DNA of 64,000 bases from Quillaja saponaria (lineage: Eukaryota; Streptophyta; Magnoliopsida; Fabales; Quillajaceae): NCBI GenBank assembly GCA_029379385.1, contig CM055611.1:20592062-20656061 (forward strand), read 5' to 3'. Shown piece by piece: positions 10,918 to 20,360 of the stretch; position 1 is the stretch's first letter; the number at the start of each line of letters is the position of its first letter. The position numbers and the translations under genes are program-made. A model generated the notes under the pieces. It saw nothing but the letters and a program-made list of their open reading frames with translations. It was not told the DNA's origin and did no database searches.

Positions 10918-12003
10918 ATGGCTGATAATCAAGCATCACGGAAAACATACTATGAAAGGCAAAGCTTTCACCAACAAACCCAACTTCCCTACGATCCTGT
11001 CACCTTCAATTTCTTCACTTGCAATTCTGCATATCAATATTTACAGGTATTCTACAAAGCTTCCCTACAGCCTGTTGCTCATTCCAGTACTGACCGTCAT
11101 ACCATTTTTGCTTTTATGATAGCCACATTTCTAAGCTACCTCCAAATAAAAAGCACAGGGCAGGATGATCTTTCTCCATTCAAAGTAAATCCAGTTACTA
11201 CCATGACCTCCATTATTAGCTTACTATTCTATTACTTGGCCTTTGGGGCTAAGTTGAAATATGCTGCTCATGCTCCTCAGAAATTGGATATTGTGATGGA
11301 TGTTTTTGGTTCACTTTCGATGGCTTCTTTGGTGTCACTGCTCCTCCCCAAGTCATGGTGGTTTATTAGGTACTGTTTGTATGTCATACTTCTGGTAGGT
11401 GACTTGCATCAATTGCTAAAGATCTTAAATGACAGACATGTCCATGGTATATTGCATAGGCAACCACAACCACCACCACTTTTTCCGGAGACTTTCACTG
11501 ATGTAATATCTAATACAGAAATTTCAAGGTTTCTACTCTCAAGTCCTATTCACAACCAACTTTCAGATCGATATACTGTCACCACTCGTTCTTCTTCGCT
11601 AATTTCCCAAAGACTCAGTTTGATTTCCAGTCCAACCACAAGCTTCGTCCTGTTATCCTTTATCATAGTGCTTGGGGTTTTCTTACGTTGGGTGGACGTG
11701 CCTGTAGGTCTTTCCTCGAGTAACAAACCAGTCATCACCGAATGGCATGACTATACATTGAAACAAGCAGCGTCTTTTGTTGCCAGGAACGGAACAGTGA
11801 TAGTGTGTGCTGTGAGCCAGCCTTCCCTGCTGTTTCTAAACAATTGGTTGATTAGTGTTGCACAGCAAAATCATCAAGACAAGGTGCTTGTAATCGCAGA
11901 GGACTATACGACTCTTTACAAAGTGAATGAGCCTTGGCCCTGGCCATGCAGTACTCATTCCAGATGCACTAGATGCTGCATCTGCCCAAAAGTTTGGTTC
12001 TGA
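10918..12003 (+). CDS. Fused ORF: membrane module plus GT77 N-terminal half
   Basis: One uninterrupted frame of 361 codons spans both modules. Residues about 1-60 are polar. Hydrophobic segments lie at about 62-78, 96-112, 125-143 and 148-167, followed by a Pro/Ser-rich linker (about 180-240) and another hydrophobic anchor (about 242-257). The transferase start follows: S-S-S-N-K-P-V-I-T-E-W-H-D-Y-T, then N-G-T-V-I-V-C-A-V-S-Q-P and V-L-V-I-A-E-D-Y. The first part is an unknown family; the second is GT77 / Nucleotid_trans-like, normally a single-anchor Golgi protein. From about residue 341 the frame is wrong because of one extra C in the CCC at 11938-11940 (compare TTGGCCTGGCCATGC in copy 2). 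It ends at a TGA at 12001-12003, just before the exon-1 donor (GAG|GTATTAG, donor at 12005). Confidence 0.75.
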   Translation: MADNQASRKTYYERQSFHQQTQLPYDPVTFNFFTCNSAYQYLQVFYKASLQPVAHSSTDRHTIFAFMIATFLSYLQIKSTGQDDLSPFKVNPVTTMTSIISLLFYYLAFGAKLKYAAHAPQKLDIVMDVFGSLSMASLVSLLLPKSWWFIRYCLYVILLVGDLHQLLKILNDRHVHGILHRQPQPPPLFPETFTDVISNTEISRFLLSSPIHNQLSDRYTVTTRSSSLISQRLSLISSPTTSFVLLSFIIVLGVFLRWVDVPVGLSSSNKPVITEWHDYTLKQAASFVARNGTVIVCAVSQPSLLFLNNWLISVAQQNHQDKVLVIAEDYTTLYKVNEPWPWPCSTHSRCTRCCICPKVWF

Positions 12004-13239
12004 GGTATTAGAAAATTGCTTTTTCCATTTGATGTATCCTAGATTTCTTGGTTGTGTTGGTAGTTCAGTTCTTCCTAGGTTTGACTTTGTTGAATATTAT
12101 AACTTTTGATCATTTCATTTTATAGGATTTCTTCAACATCCTGCCCAGAAGGCGGCGTCACTACTGCAGATTTTGGATCTTGGGTATAATGTTATGTATA
12201 ATGATGTTGATATGGTTTGGTTGGCTGATCCATTCCCTCTTCTGCAAGGGAACCATGATGTATACTTTACGGATGATATGGCAGCAGTAAGTCTACAGGG
12301 TTTGACTCTCCTCCAGTCCTGTGTGTCTTAAATGTCAAAACTATCAGACTCGTGGCTAAATAGAAAATCAAATCCATCAAACCTGTTTTCCTTCTCTTCT
12401 CTCTGCTGCACTCCCTCAACCCCGTGATCTGAAGTAAAGAACTATTCTTTCCAAATGCAACATTCACACCTAGTGAACTCCAATAGCAACAGGCCAACAG
12501 CAATATTTAAGTCTACAACGTCTAACTCGACCTTGCAAAACTTTGTTCTCGTGTATCTCTAAGTCCCTGACATTTCCTACGGTTTCACTGAATGTCTCGT
12601 CCTTAAATTCAAACTCTCCTTACTCTTCCGTCTAACCGCAACTCATTAATTACACAACTTGAACAACCAAGTTTGAGTCTAAGCTCAAATTCAATGGAAA
12701 TTACACAGATATGGAGTTTTAGTTATTAATCATAGTTCCTAGAAAGTCATATATTAGTAATAAGAGTTAAATTCAAAGATGAAATTAAAATTTGCAGATA
12801 GTTGTTGACATCTAAGACACAAAGGAGGAGACTTGAGGAAAATTAGATTGAAGGAGAGCCACAAGGCCCGGACCCAAATCTACCTATAAACTTTCCCACC
12901 CCCGTCCACAACTTCGTGCCTATCAAATCAAATGATCAGCCTGCCTTTAACTCGGCTTTAAACAAGACTGCTGGAGAGGTTTGTTTCATTTTCCTATCTG
13001 ATTATTTCCTCAAGAAATTCCTATGTAGGCACCACTTATAAGAGTTGTCTACCACCATACCATAAAGCTTTATCAATAAAAATAGTGCCATGCTATGTAA
13101 TCAAATTGTCATACCACATTAATGCCCAATAATGTGACAGATGAGTCAGATAAGTAACGGAGAACGATGCCAACAAATCTTTGAACAGATCTCATAACTC
13201 GATGTAATATCTTCCAAAGTCATTATTCTGTGTCCTTAG

Positions 13240-13790
13240 GTTTTGTTATCCCGTGCCTCTTTCTCATTATCAAATTCTTCTGCTCTGACTCCAAGTTATC
13301 AGCAGACCAAATAAAAATACCTCATCAAGTTTATTTGCTTTCATATCTTTGCAGGCCTCAAATCAGACCTCCTATTAAGCTTTTGCCAGCCAAAGAGTTG
13401 CACCACAGTAATTGTCTGCATTAATCTTCTTACCGTAGATATTCTTGAATTGCTTCACACTTCTAACAAGATCACTTTCAGCAAAGAACTGGTAATTGAC
13501 AAAATCTATACTGACTGCATCACTTATACAAAGCCAAGTAATGTTGTTCAAGTTCAGGAGAGGAAGCTATAGAAACATTAAAATCGAATCCATCAGCCCC
13601 TCTTAAGTTTTTATAAAATGTTCCTATGCAGTTCGCAAACCCATCTTTTCCTGTGGCGATGCTCTTATAGAAAATCTCAATAATACCATCGGAACAGAAG
13701 CTATTAGAAATTATATCACCTAGTGAACGTAAAACATGGATTTGTCCTTGAAGAATACCCACCATTAATCATACAAATAAAAAACCCCAA
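13240..13790 (-). pseudogene. GH18 chitinase-like (chitinase-2 / RuBisCO-associated-protein-like) fragment, antisense in the last intron
   Basis: On the minus strand from 13765 an open frame of 81 codons reads G-F-A-N-C-I-G-T-F-Y-K-N-L, then F-N-V-S-I-A-S-S-P-E-L-E-Q-H-Y-L-A-L-Y-K. After a frameshift it continues S-I-D-F-V-N-Y-Q-F-F-A-E-S, and later G-I-F-I-W-S-A-D-N-L-E-S-E. The order and spacing match the C-terminal half of plant GH18 chitinase-2-like and RuBisCO-associated proteins (cIGqLi..., SIAP...HYLALW, vDYVNFQFY, GIFVWSAD). The catalytic DGIDIDYE region is degenerate (D-G-I-I-E-I-F-Y-K), and the N-terminal half is absent. It is a dead fragment. A second copy lies at 42690-43210. Copy 2's intron lacks it, so it inserted in the common ancestor of copies 1 and 3. 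Confidence 0.7.
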
Positions 13791-14129
13791 AAGTTGAATC
13801 AAATGAAGCATCTATGTAGTAATAAGTTGTGTGTCTGGATTCCTCAAATGATGATCAATCTGGAGAGAAAGGTAGTGGGCCTATTTCTATATCATCTAAC
13901 TCTTGATCACTTTCAGCAGGTGGATCTCTACTTGCTGCCGCAGGCAGCGTTCCCAACGGGAGGATTATACTTCAAGAACAAGACCTGGGTTTAGGAGACT
14001 AAGGGAATGCATGTTATAATTCATAATAATTATATCACGGGTTTCCAAAAGAAGATAGAGCTCTTTTGCAAATTTCACCTCTGGCTGGTGGATGATCATT
14101 CCATTCAGTCCCCTCTTGGAAGATTATAA

Positions 14130-15835
14130 TTTCTAGACAAAATAATTTGTACTCTGTTGTGTTGTCTGCATAAAACTAGCAATCTCTTTGCTCCCAACCT
14201 CCACTATTGTGATACTGTGACGACTTCACTGAAGCCTTTCTAGCATTAGCAGCAAATAAATTCTATTGATCAATATCAACAACCCTAGTGATTGTTCTTG
14301 AGGTAGAAATTCGGTCTTACTTTCTGGACAACCAGAACTGGCACTTGCTACACAAGTTATATATGGCAGCCATTGCCTCCAACTTTGATTGATACCATTG
14401 TCGATTCCTCCCAATATTTAGTTATTTATTAAAGAAAGAATAGAGTATATAGAAGAGGAAAGAAATCAAATGAAAAGATAGTATTTGAGAATATCTTGAA
14501 TGGTATACTCCAACTAAAAACAACACTTTTGACAAATTAGCACCTGCTCGTAATGGTATGCTCCAAATAAAAATGACACTAAAATCTTGAATCATGACAA
14601 ATTAGCAATTCAGCTTTGTAGTGAGAGTGGAGAGAACATTTAATCATTTGTATATTCGAACACCCCAACTATCACTACCCAGGTAATGAGTTAACACTCG
14701 TTAAACCACATGCCATTGACCCCCGAAAGGACTTGTTACAATTGGGGCTCCTTAAGTCATATATACATATATATAAATATAGTTCAATTAAACTAATTAT
14801 GCGCTCAATGTGAGACTCAATACATGTCAGCAATCACAAACTCGGGTTGCCATACGAATGATACCATGACAAATTATTACCTAATCTAAAAGCAGAAAGT
14901 GGTATTGACACATGACAGTTTATTCTTACCGTATTCTAACAGGAGTAACGGAATATAAACAAATGTTAAAATTGTCTTGAATTTTCACATTCTGTCCTGT
15001 TTTATCCACATGACAATTCAGTCAAACTCTTACTCTATATTTCTCAAGTCTACGCCTTTCCTATCTCTCCGTCCTTTGCCTAACTTCATTCCAATTTCTC
15101 AACAGTAAGGTATTCCAACTGCAAAGTTAGATCAGATATATACCTTCCTCTTTTGCAATCTCCTAGTCTTCTCTTATACACCACAACATTTTCTTTTATT
15201 GTTTATGCCCTTCTGATAAAATTATTTGATGTTTAAAAAAAAATATAAAAAAATCAGAAATTTAATTTCTATTACAACTTGTGCAATGCAAAGGTGATCC
15301 ATAGAAATCCAATACGATTTTGAATGCTATAAGAATTGAAATAAATCCCTAGCAAAATATATAAAAGTGTGAGTTTTGGAGACTAACCAAAATTGTTTTT
15401 GCAAAGACAGCTTTAGCCACCACAGAATTCGGTTTGGAGGCTGATGTAGAAACCAATCCTAGAGGACCTGGACCCTCTGATCTTTTTCCTTTAAGTACTG
15501 TAATTGAAAAGAAACCATCTTCGTTATTTCCTATCTTTACGCGTTATATGACAAAAAGGACAAGGGAGAAAAACTCAAATGCTTGGGACAATTGCATTTA
15601 CCCCTCAATTTTTCCATGAAAGAATATTTTCTTTTTAACTGTACCCAAAGGGGTATTATATCAACAACTTAATTACGAACATGATTTGACTAATGTGAGA
15701 AGGAGAGGGGTCCAGAGGAACATTTCTGCCAACCCCAAGCTGTAACTACTCCTTTCTGTGAACTAATGATAACTGCACAAAAATGCAATCAAAATGAAAA
15801 AAAAAAAGTCTTCTTCTTAGTGCTTGTCTCGCATT
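14130..15835. other. 3' flank of copy 1; no gene recognised
   Basis: This stretch matches 43579-45930 closely, apart from the MITE in block B. Short open frames exist on both strands (for example 14226-14414 minus and 15434-15619 plus), but neither resembles a known family. The equivalents in block B contain indels that change the frames, so they are unlikely to be coding. Confidence 0.45.
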
Positions 15836-16530
15836 ATTGTGGGAATTGGGAAGTGAATCTCCCATGGCTGATAATAAAGCATCAAAAACGCATCACCACT
15901 ACTGGGGACGTAGGTGCAAGGATAGGGAGCGACAGGAGGGACAAGACCCTTACTCTATATTTCTTAATGCTCCTCCTTTTCTCTCTTACTCTCTCTGTCC
16001 TAATGTCCTTCACTTTCACTTCCCTCCAATTTCTCAACAGTATAGGTATTCCACCGGAAAAGTTAAATCAGATCTATCCTTTCCTCTTCTGCAATCTTCG
16101 ACTCTTGTCTCAGGCATCCTTTTCTTTTATATTAGTTTGTTTTTTTTTTTTCCTCAGAAATTTAATTTCTATTACAACTTGTGAAACTCATAGGCGATTC
16201 ATCGAAATCTGATACAATTTTGGAATCAATTAGAATTGAATCAATTAGAAACATACAGCAGCAAATAACTGAAAAACTTCAAACGTATTCCAAAAAAAAA
16301 AAAAAAATGTGTGAATTTCAGTGACTAACTAAATTTGCTTTAACCACCCAGGAAAGAGCTTGTTTTTGAGGCTGATGTATAAATCGATCCTGAATCCTCT
16401 GATTTTTCCAGCACCCATGATCCAAAATCATCGAGTTTTGCCGTGGTCACAATGTCACCGCATGCAGATATGAAAATTTCATGCCTACGACTTAAACGAG
16501 ACATCACTTTTCCATGAAACCAACCTTCTT
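15000..16530. repeat. Tandem duplication of about 0.9 kb
   Basis: About 15000-15620 and about 15950-16530 are diverged direct copies. Both contain CCAATTTCTCAACAGTA followed by GGTATTCCA, AAATTTAATTTCTATTACAA and a GAGGCTGATGTA-AACC/TCGATCCT piece. The pair is duplicated again at about 45070-45700 and 46110-46560. On the minus strand the second half looks faintly exon-like (see 46290). Confidence 0.7.
15836..15960 (+). pseudogene. Truncated start of a membrane-module unit
   Basis: AGTGAATCTCCCATGGCTG opens M-A-D-N-K-A-S-K-T at 15864, matching the module starts M-A-D-N-Q-A-S at 10918 and 38545. After nine codons the sequence departs through a deletion relative to its counterpart at 45957, which retains somewhat more of the module. 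No function remains. Confidence 0.7.
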
Positions 16531-16586
16531 GGTTATTTCCTTTTTGTTGGTGAATCTTTGATGAGCTAATAAGCTTACAGTCATTA

Positions 16587-16616
16587 GTGTGAACTCAAAT
16601 TTGTGTGAGTTCACAC
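16587..16616. repeat. Inverted repeat, 10-bp perfect arms
   Basis: GTGTGAACTC and GAGTTCACAC flank a 10-base spacer. Further copies of GTTCACA(C/A) follow within 70 bp. The block-B counterpart (about 46595-46680) has extra copies of TGTTCACACTGAA, so this is a small repeat family. Confidence 0.7.
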
Positions 16617-16769
16617 GGAGAAAAAGTCTGTGTGTTCACAATGAAATCAGGTTACTTCATTCTGAGTTCACACTCGAGTCAATTAGGCGTGAGCCTATTG
16701 GTTCGTCGAAGTTTGTAATATATTAGGGTAAAATAAATACCTTCTTTTAAATAAATTTTAAAAGAATTA

Positions 16770-16930
16770 GGATTACAATTAGAATTTTTTAAATTAGTAT
16801 TAGGATTAAATTAGAATTAAATTTAAGGTTAGAACTAGGATTAGAGTTAGATTAGGATTAGAAATAACATTAGGGTTAAAGTTAAAGTTAAAATTAAAGT
16901 TAGGGTTAGCATTAGGGTTATTTAAAAGGT
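16770..16930 (+). repeat. Telomere-like degenerate TTAGGGTTA tract
   Basis: An interspersed run of TTAGGATTA, TTAGAATTA, AAGTTAAAG and three TTAGGGTTA words. It is not a clean plant telomere repeat (TTTAGGG), and only a shortened version exists at about 46740-46860. It is probably a simple-sequence expansion. Confidence 0.5.
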
Positions 16931-16934
16931 TAAG

Positions 16935-17515
16935 ATTTTAAAAAAATAATGGGAATGATTAAAATTAAAATAATTTTACTTGATAGAATTTCTTAAAAAA
17001 TCTTGAGGGACCTGACCAAAAATAATATCATTGGTGTCTATGTTATTTTTATTATTTTTGTCTTAAAATATTATTTAATTTTTATAAAATTTGTTTTAAA
17101 ACTTTGCAAACATTATACAATGTTTTTTGTCGTCTTAATACGGTTAGAATTTTAGAGGGAAACTGATGATGTGGCATAAAAATTTTATATTTATTACAAC
17201 ATGTTGCGAGTTGGAAATAATATTTCTCTGATAAAATTAAAAAAATATACTTTAAAGATAAAATTAAGAAAATAAAAAATCAATACTTTATAGACAATAT
17301 ATGTGACTCTTTTTTTCAACTAAATTCAACTAAACACACGTGTGACAAAAAAAGTTATATTTTATATCCAAAATATTAATGATGTTAAGTTGAGAAACAA
17401 AAATTAAAAATATTTTAAAAGTCCGGGACAAAATTTAGTGAAAAATAATTTTACAACGAAGCTGAAAAAAATGTGAATTTAGAGATAATATATGTCATTT
17501 TACTTCTATTTAAAA
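16935..17515. other. AT-rich non-coding stretch
   Basis: Matches about 46870-47165 in part. No gene is visible. It leads directly into the copia relic. Confidence 0.5.
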
Positions 17516-18190
17516 AATAAAATAAAATACGCTACCCCTTTTTTGCAGATGCTAGTTCATTATTACCCTGTTGACATGTTTCATGATATTCTTCTAGCTC
17601 AACATGGCACAACTCCTCTAGCTCTCTCATTTTCTCTGGCTTCATATCCTATTCTACCTTCCTTGTTCGTGCCCGGACCTGCTACACCATCCGTTCATCC
17701 TTTTATCCCCTATGTATGTACTTCTTCTAGTAGGATAAGCAAATCTAATGTTCTTTTGAAAGATTATCATTGCTATTCAACACTTGTTACTATTCATGAA
17801 CCTACTACTTTTATTAAAGTTTTCCGTGACCCTCTTTGACAGAAAAATGTAAATAATAAATTCGATGCAATCATTAAAATTAATATTTGGAATTAGTTAA
17901 TCTCCTTCAGGTAAATGTTGTAAGGCACAAGTGGGTAGTACATGATTAAAACTCATGCAAATGAAAGTGTTGAACGTTACAAGGCACGAGTGGTTGCAAA
18001 AAAATACACACATAAGTATGAAATTGATTATGTGGAGACTTTTGCTCTAGTTGCTCATCTCACTTTTGTACGAGCTCTTATTGTTGTTAATTCCACTCGC
18101 AGATGGTATATTTTTCAAATGGATGTCAATAATGCTTTTCTTAAGGGAGAGCTTACTAATGAGGGTTACAAATGGATGTCAATAATTCCA
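17516..18190 (+). mobile_element. Ty1/copia polymerase relic, 3' truncated
   Basis: Two degenerate pieces of a copia polyprotein. The first (about 17549-17839) has the region before the reverse transcriptase, including Y-V-C-T-S-S, E-P-T-T-F-I-K-V-F-R-D-P-L. After stops, 17942-18160 reads I-K-T-H-A-N-E-S-V-E-R-Y-K-A-R-V-V-A-K and then F-Q-M-D-V-N-N-A-F-L-K-G-E-L, the hallmark of RVT_2. Homology ends abruptly near 18175-18205. The counterpart at 47169-48450 continues through the YVDD box. No LTRs are recognisable around it. It is a dead fragment. Confidence 0.9.
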
Positions 18191-18204
18191 CAAGTCAAAT
18201 TTTT

Positions 18205-19985
18205 ATAATTAACAAGTTATCTATAATGTAATAACATTAAACTTTCTATATTCACTTTTTTTTTAATCTTAAGATTGTAATTAATTTTTATTCAAATAAT
18301 AATAATGAACTCTAATAATAATAAAATTTATTTATTAACAAGTTATCTATAATTTAGTACCATATCAAACTCTCCATCCCACTTCGTTTTATCATAAGTT
18401 ATTAAATATCTTGGATGCGATTTTGTTGATTTCTATGAAGTATGATTACGTTTGCTAAACATTTTAATTAGTTTTTTGATGGTTTACCAAAAATGTAGCC
18501 CATGATTAATTTTTCAACTCTACTCTTAATTAAATAGATTCTTTTTCATCCCTCTTAAGCCCATGATTAATTTTTCAACTCTACTCTTAATTAAATAGAT
18601 TCTTTTTCATCCCTCTTTTTCCTATAATAAAGTTCTTTTTCTTTTTTTATATATATAATTTGAAAGTATTTTTATTCTATTTAAGTTATGTTGTTTTATG
18701 AAACATTTTGAAAAAAATAATAAAATAATATAACATATTGGTATGCTATTAATTATTCTTATTTGATTTTATAAAATAAGGAAAATAACATAATATTTAT
18801 GAATTTAATATTTAAGAGAATTTATTTTTCTTTAAATTAGTTGGGTTTTAAGGAAAAAAAAGTGAGTTTACTAAATTTAAAGTGATGTATTAGGAGCAAT
18901 TTGAGAAGAAAAAATCTATATATAACTGTTAATAGCAATGGAATGTAATAATAAATTTAACTAAATACATCTTGACAATGCCAGTTTGAAAAAATGAATT
19001 TAAGTTGTTTGTTATATAAAATAATTGTTATTGATTTCTAAGTATCATAAGGATGATGAAACTAAAATGATGGATAAAATATGGTATAATTAATTGAAAT
19101 GAAATGAATTGGGTGAAAAGAGAGTTTAAATCAGAATATTGATAATTATCATTTGAATGATTGTTTTATTTTACTATTATAGATTTAAATCATTCTTAAT
19201 TGTGCACTTGAAATTTACAAAATAATATTATGACTCTTTGGTATAATTAACTAAAATTAACTGATTGAAAATAAATAATTCAGAATATTGATAAATTTCA
19301 TTTCCTGATGATTTTATTTGCAATTATAATAAACTAAATGAAAAAAAAAAGGGTACCAATAAGAATTTTGATAAATAAGTTTTATTTAATTATTTACTTT
19401 ACTATTATAGATTAAAATTATTACTGGTTGTGCATTTAAATTTTTATAAAATAAAATTGTGATTATTTAATACAATTAATTAAAAAAACTCATGTGAAAA
19501 TAAAATATTAATTGAATGTGGATAACTATCATTTTTATAATTATGTATTTGTTATTATAATTAATTAGAACGAATGAGTGAAAAAAAGAAAAGAGCTAAC
19601 AATATTTAGTTGCACTAATAAGAAAGCTGTACTCTCAATGTGAGTATATAAATCTGCACTCTCAACATGAGTATATAAATTAAAATCCTGAATCTTAGTC
19701 ATAACATAGTTTGAGAGTCAACCAAGCTACAAAACATGAGAAATTAGTCCCATACTAATTTGTGTGAAAACTCGGAAAACCAAATAAATAAATAAATTTA
19801 ACAGCTGTAGTGATGAGGGATGACAGAGAAATCATATAAAATAGCAATTTGGTCTCATCCACGTGTCATCTTTAAGTGAGGGGACATATGGATGAAAGAT
19901 AACTAATAAAATAGCATTTTGGTTGTCCCAAGGTAAAGTAAAATAACATTTTGGTGTCCCAAGGAAAAGAAAAATAGACTTCAAT
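18205..19985. repeat. AT-rich block duplicated at about 56750-58420
   Basis: Very AT-rich, without coding signal. It matches block B piecewise (for example AGTTATCTATAATGTAAT, then ATCTTAAGATTGTAATTAAT). Internal, loosely repeated pieces of about 200 bp (TTTACTATTATAGATT...; GATAACTATCATTT...) suggest an old satellite-like or transposon interior. Its origin is not identified. Confidence 0.6.
18497..18618 (+). repeat. Perfect 61-bp tandem duplication
   Basis: AGCCCATGATTAATTTTTC up to TTTCATCCCTCTT is present twice in a row without visible differences. The block-B counterpart (about 57030-57090) has a single copy, so the duplication is younger than the A/B event. Confidence 0.85.
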
Positions 19986-20009
19986 ATATTCAGTAAAAGA
20001 GGAGGAATC

Positions 20010-20360
20010 ACAGAAGCAGATATATAAGGATGATAAACATCTAAAGTCAGAAATTTTGTGGAGCTGTACGCAAAGGTTCGTGAACTCTAAATACAGAAGC
20101 AGATATATAAGGATGTTTTTCTGACTTCAGATGTTATCATCCTTCCAAAAGCAGATATATAAGAACTATAAACATCTAAAGTCAGAAATTTTTGTGGAGC
20201 TGTACGCAAAGGTTCGTGAACTCTAAAGTCAGAAGCAGATATATAAGTAAGTTTTTCTGACTTTAGATGTCTATCATCCTTACGAAAGCAGATTTATAAG
20301 GATGATAAACATTCAGATATTTTTGTGGATATGTACGCAAAGGTTCGTGAATTCTCTACT
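20010..20360 (+). repeat. Tandem repeats forming two successive hairpins
   Basis: Three direct copies of a unit of about 130 bp contain AGCAGATATATAAG, TAAACATCTAAAGTCAGAAA and GCTGTACGCAAAGGTTCGTG. Within them GGATGATAAACATCTAAAG (20028 on) pairs with CTTCAGATGTTATCATCC (to about 20142), and a second pair spans about 20163-20280. Both would fold as stems of about 25 bp with loops of about 60-70 nt. The block-B copy (60240-60440) keeps fewer units and weaker arms. Confidence 0.75.

Larger units (their letters stand above)
10918..14129 (+). pseudogene. Copy 1: membrane module-GT77 gene, four exons, broken
   Basis: Exons by comparison with copies 2 and 3: 10918-12004; 12126-12286; a remnant of exon 3 at about 12918-12978; 13920-14129. 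Lesions seen: an extra C at 11938-11940; one T missing near 12157 in exon 2 (161 bp instead of 162); most of exon 3 deleted, joining intron sequence at CTTCGTGCC to TATCAAATCAAATG; and a TAG at 13992-13994 in exon 4 where copies 2 and 3 have AAG. The splice sites themselves remain GT-AG. The transferase would use a nucleotide sugar and a DxD box (YNDVDMVW, exon 2) in the Golgi lumen, as known for GT77 relatives. This copy cannot make it. The last intron holds an antisense GH18 relic. Confidence 0.8.

Noticed and set aside
13794..13994. Independent small gene ending at 13994
   Set aside because: It is intron 3 plus the start of exon 4 of copy 1 read through to the premature TAG. The match to GT77 begins only at 13920.
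15766..16212. A 148-codon and an overlapping 115-codon frame
   Set aside because: Both cross the truncated module start, the tandem-duplicated tract and a poly-T run. They are not conserved in block B and have no family features.
17492..17839. Ordinary host gene of 115 codons
   Set aside because: The reading YVCTSS...EPTTFIKVFRDPL is the copia region just before the reverse transcriptase, and it is followed by RVT_2 remnants.
20010..20360. CRISPR-like array
   Set aside because: The repeats are long, few and form hairpins in a plant genome. There are no regular unique spacers and no cas genes.
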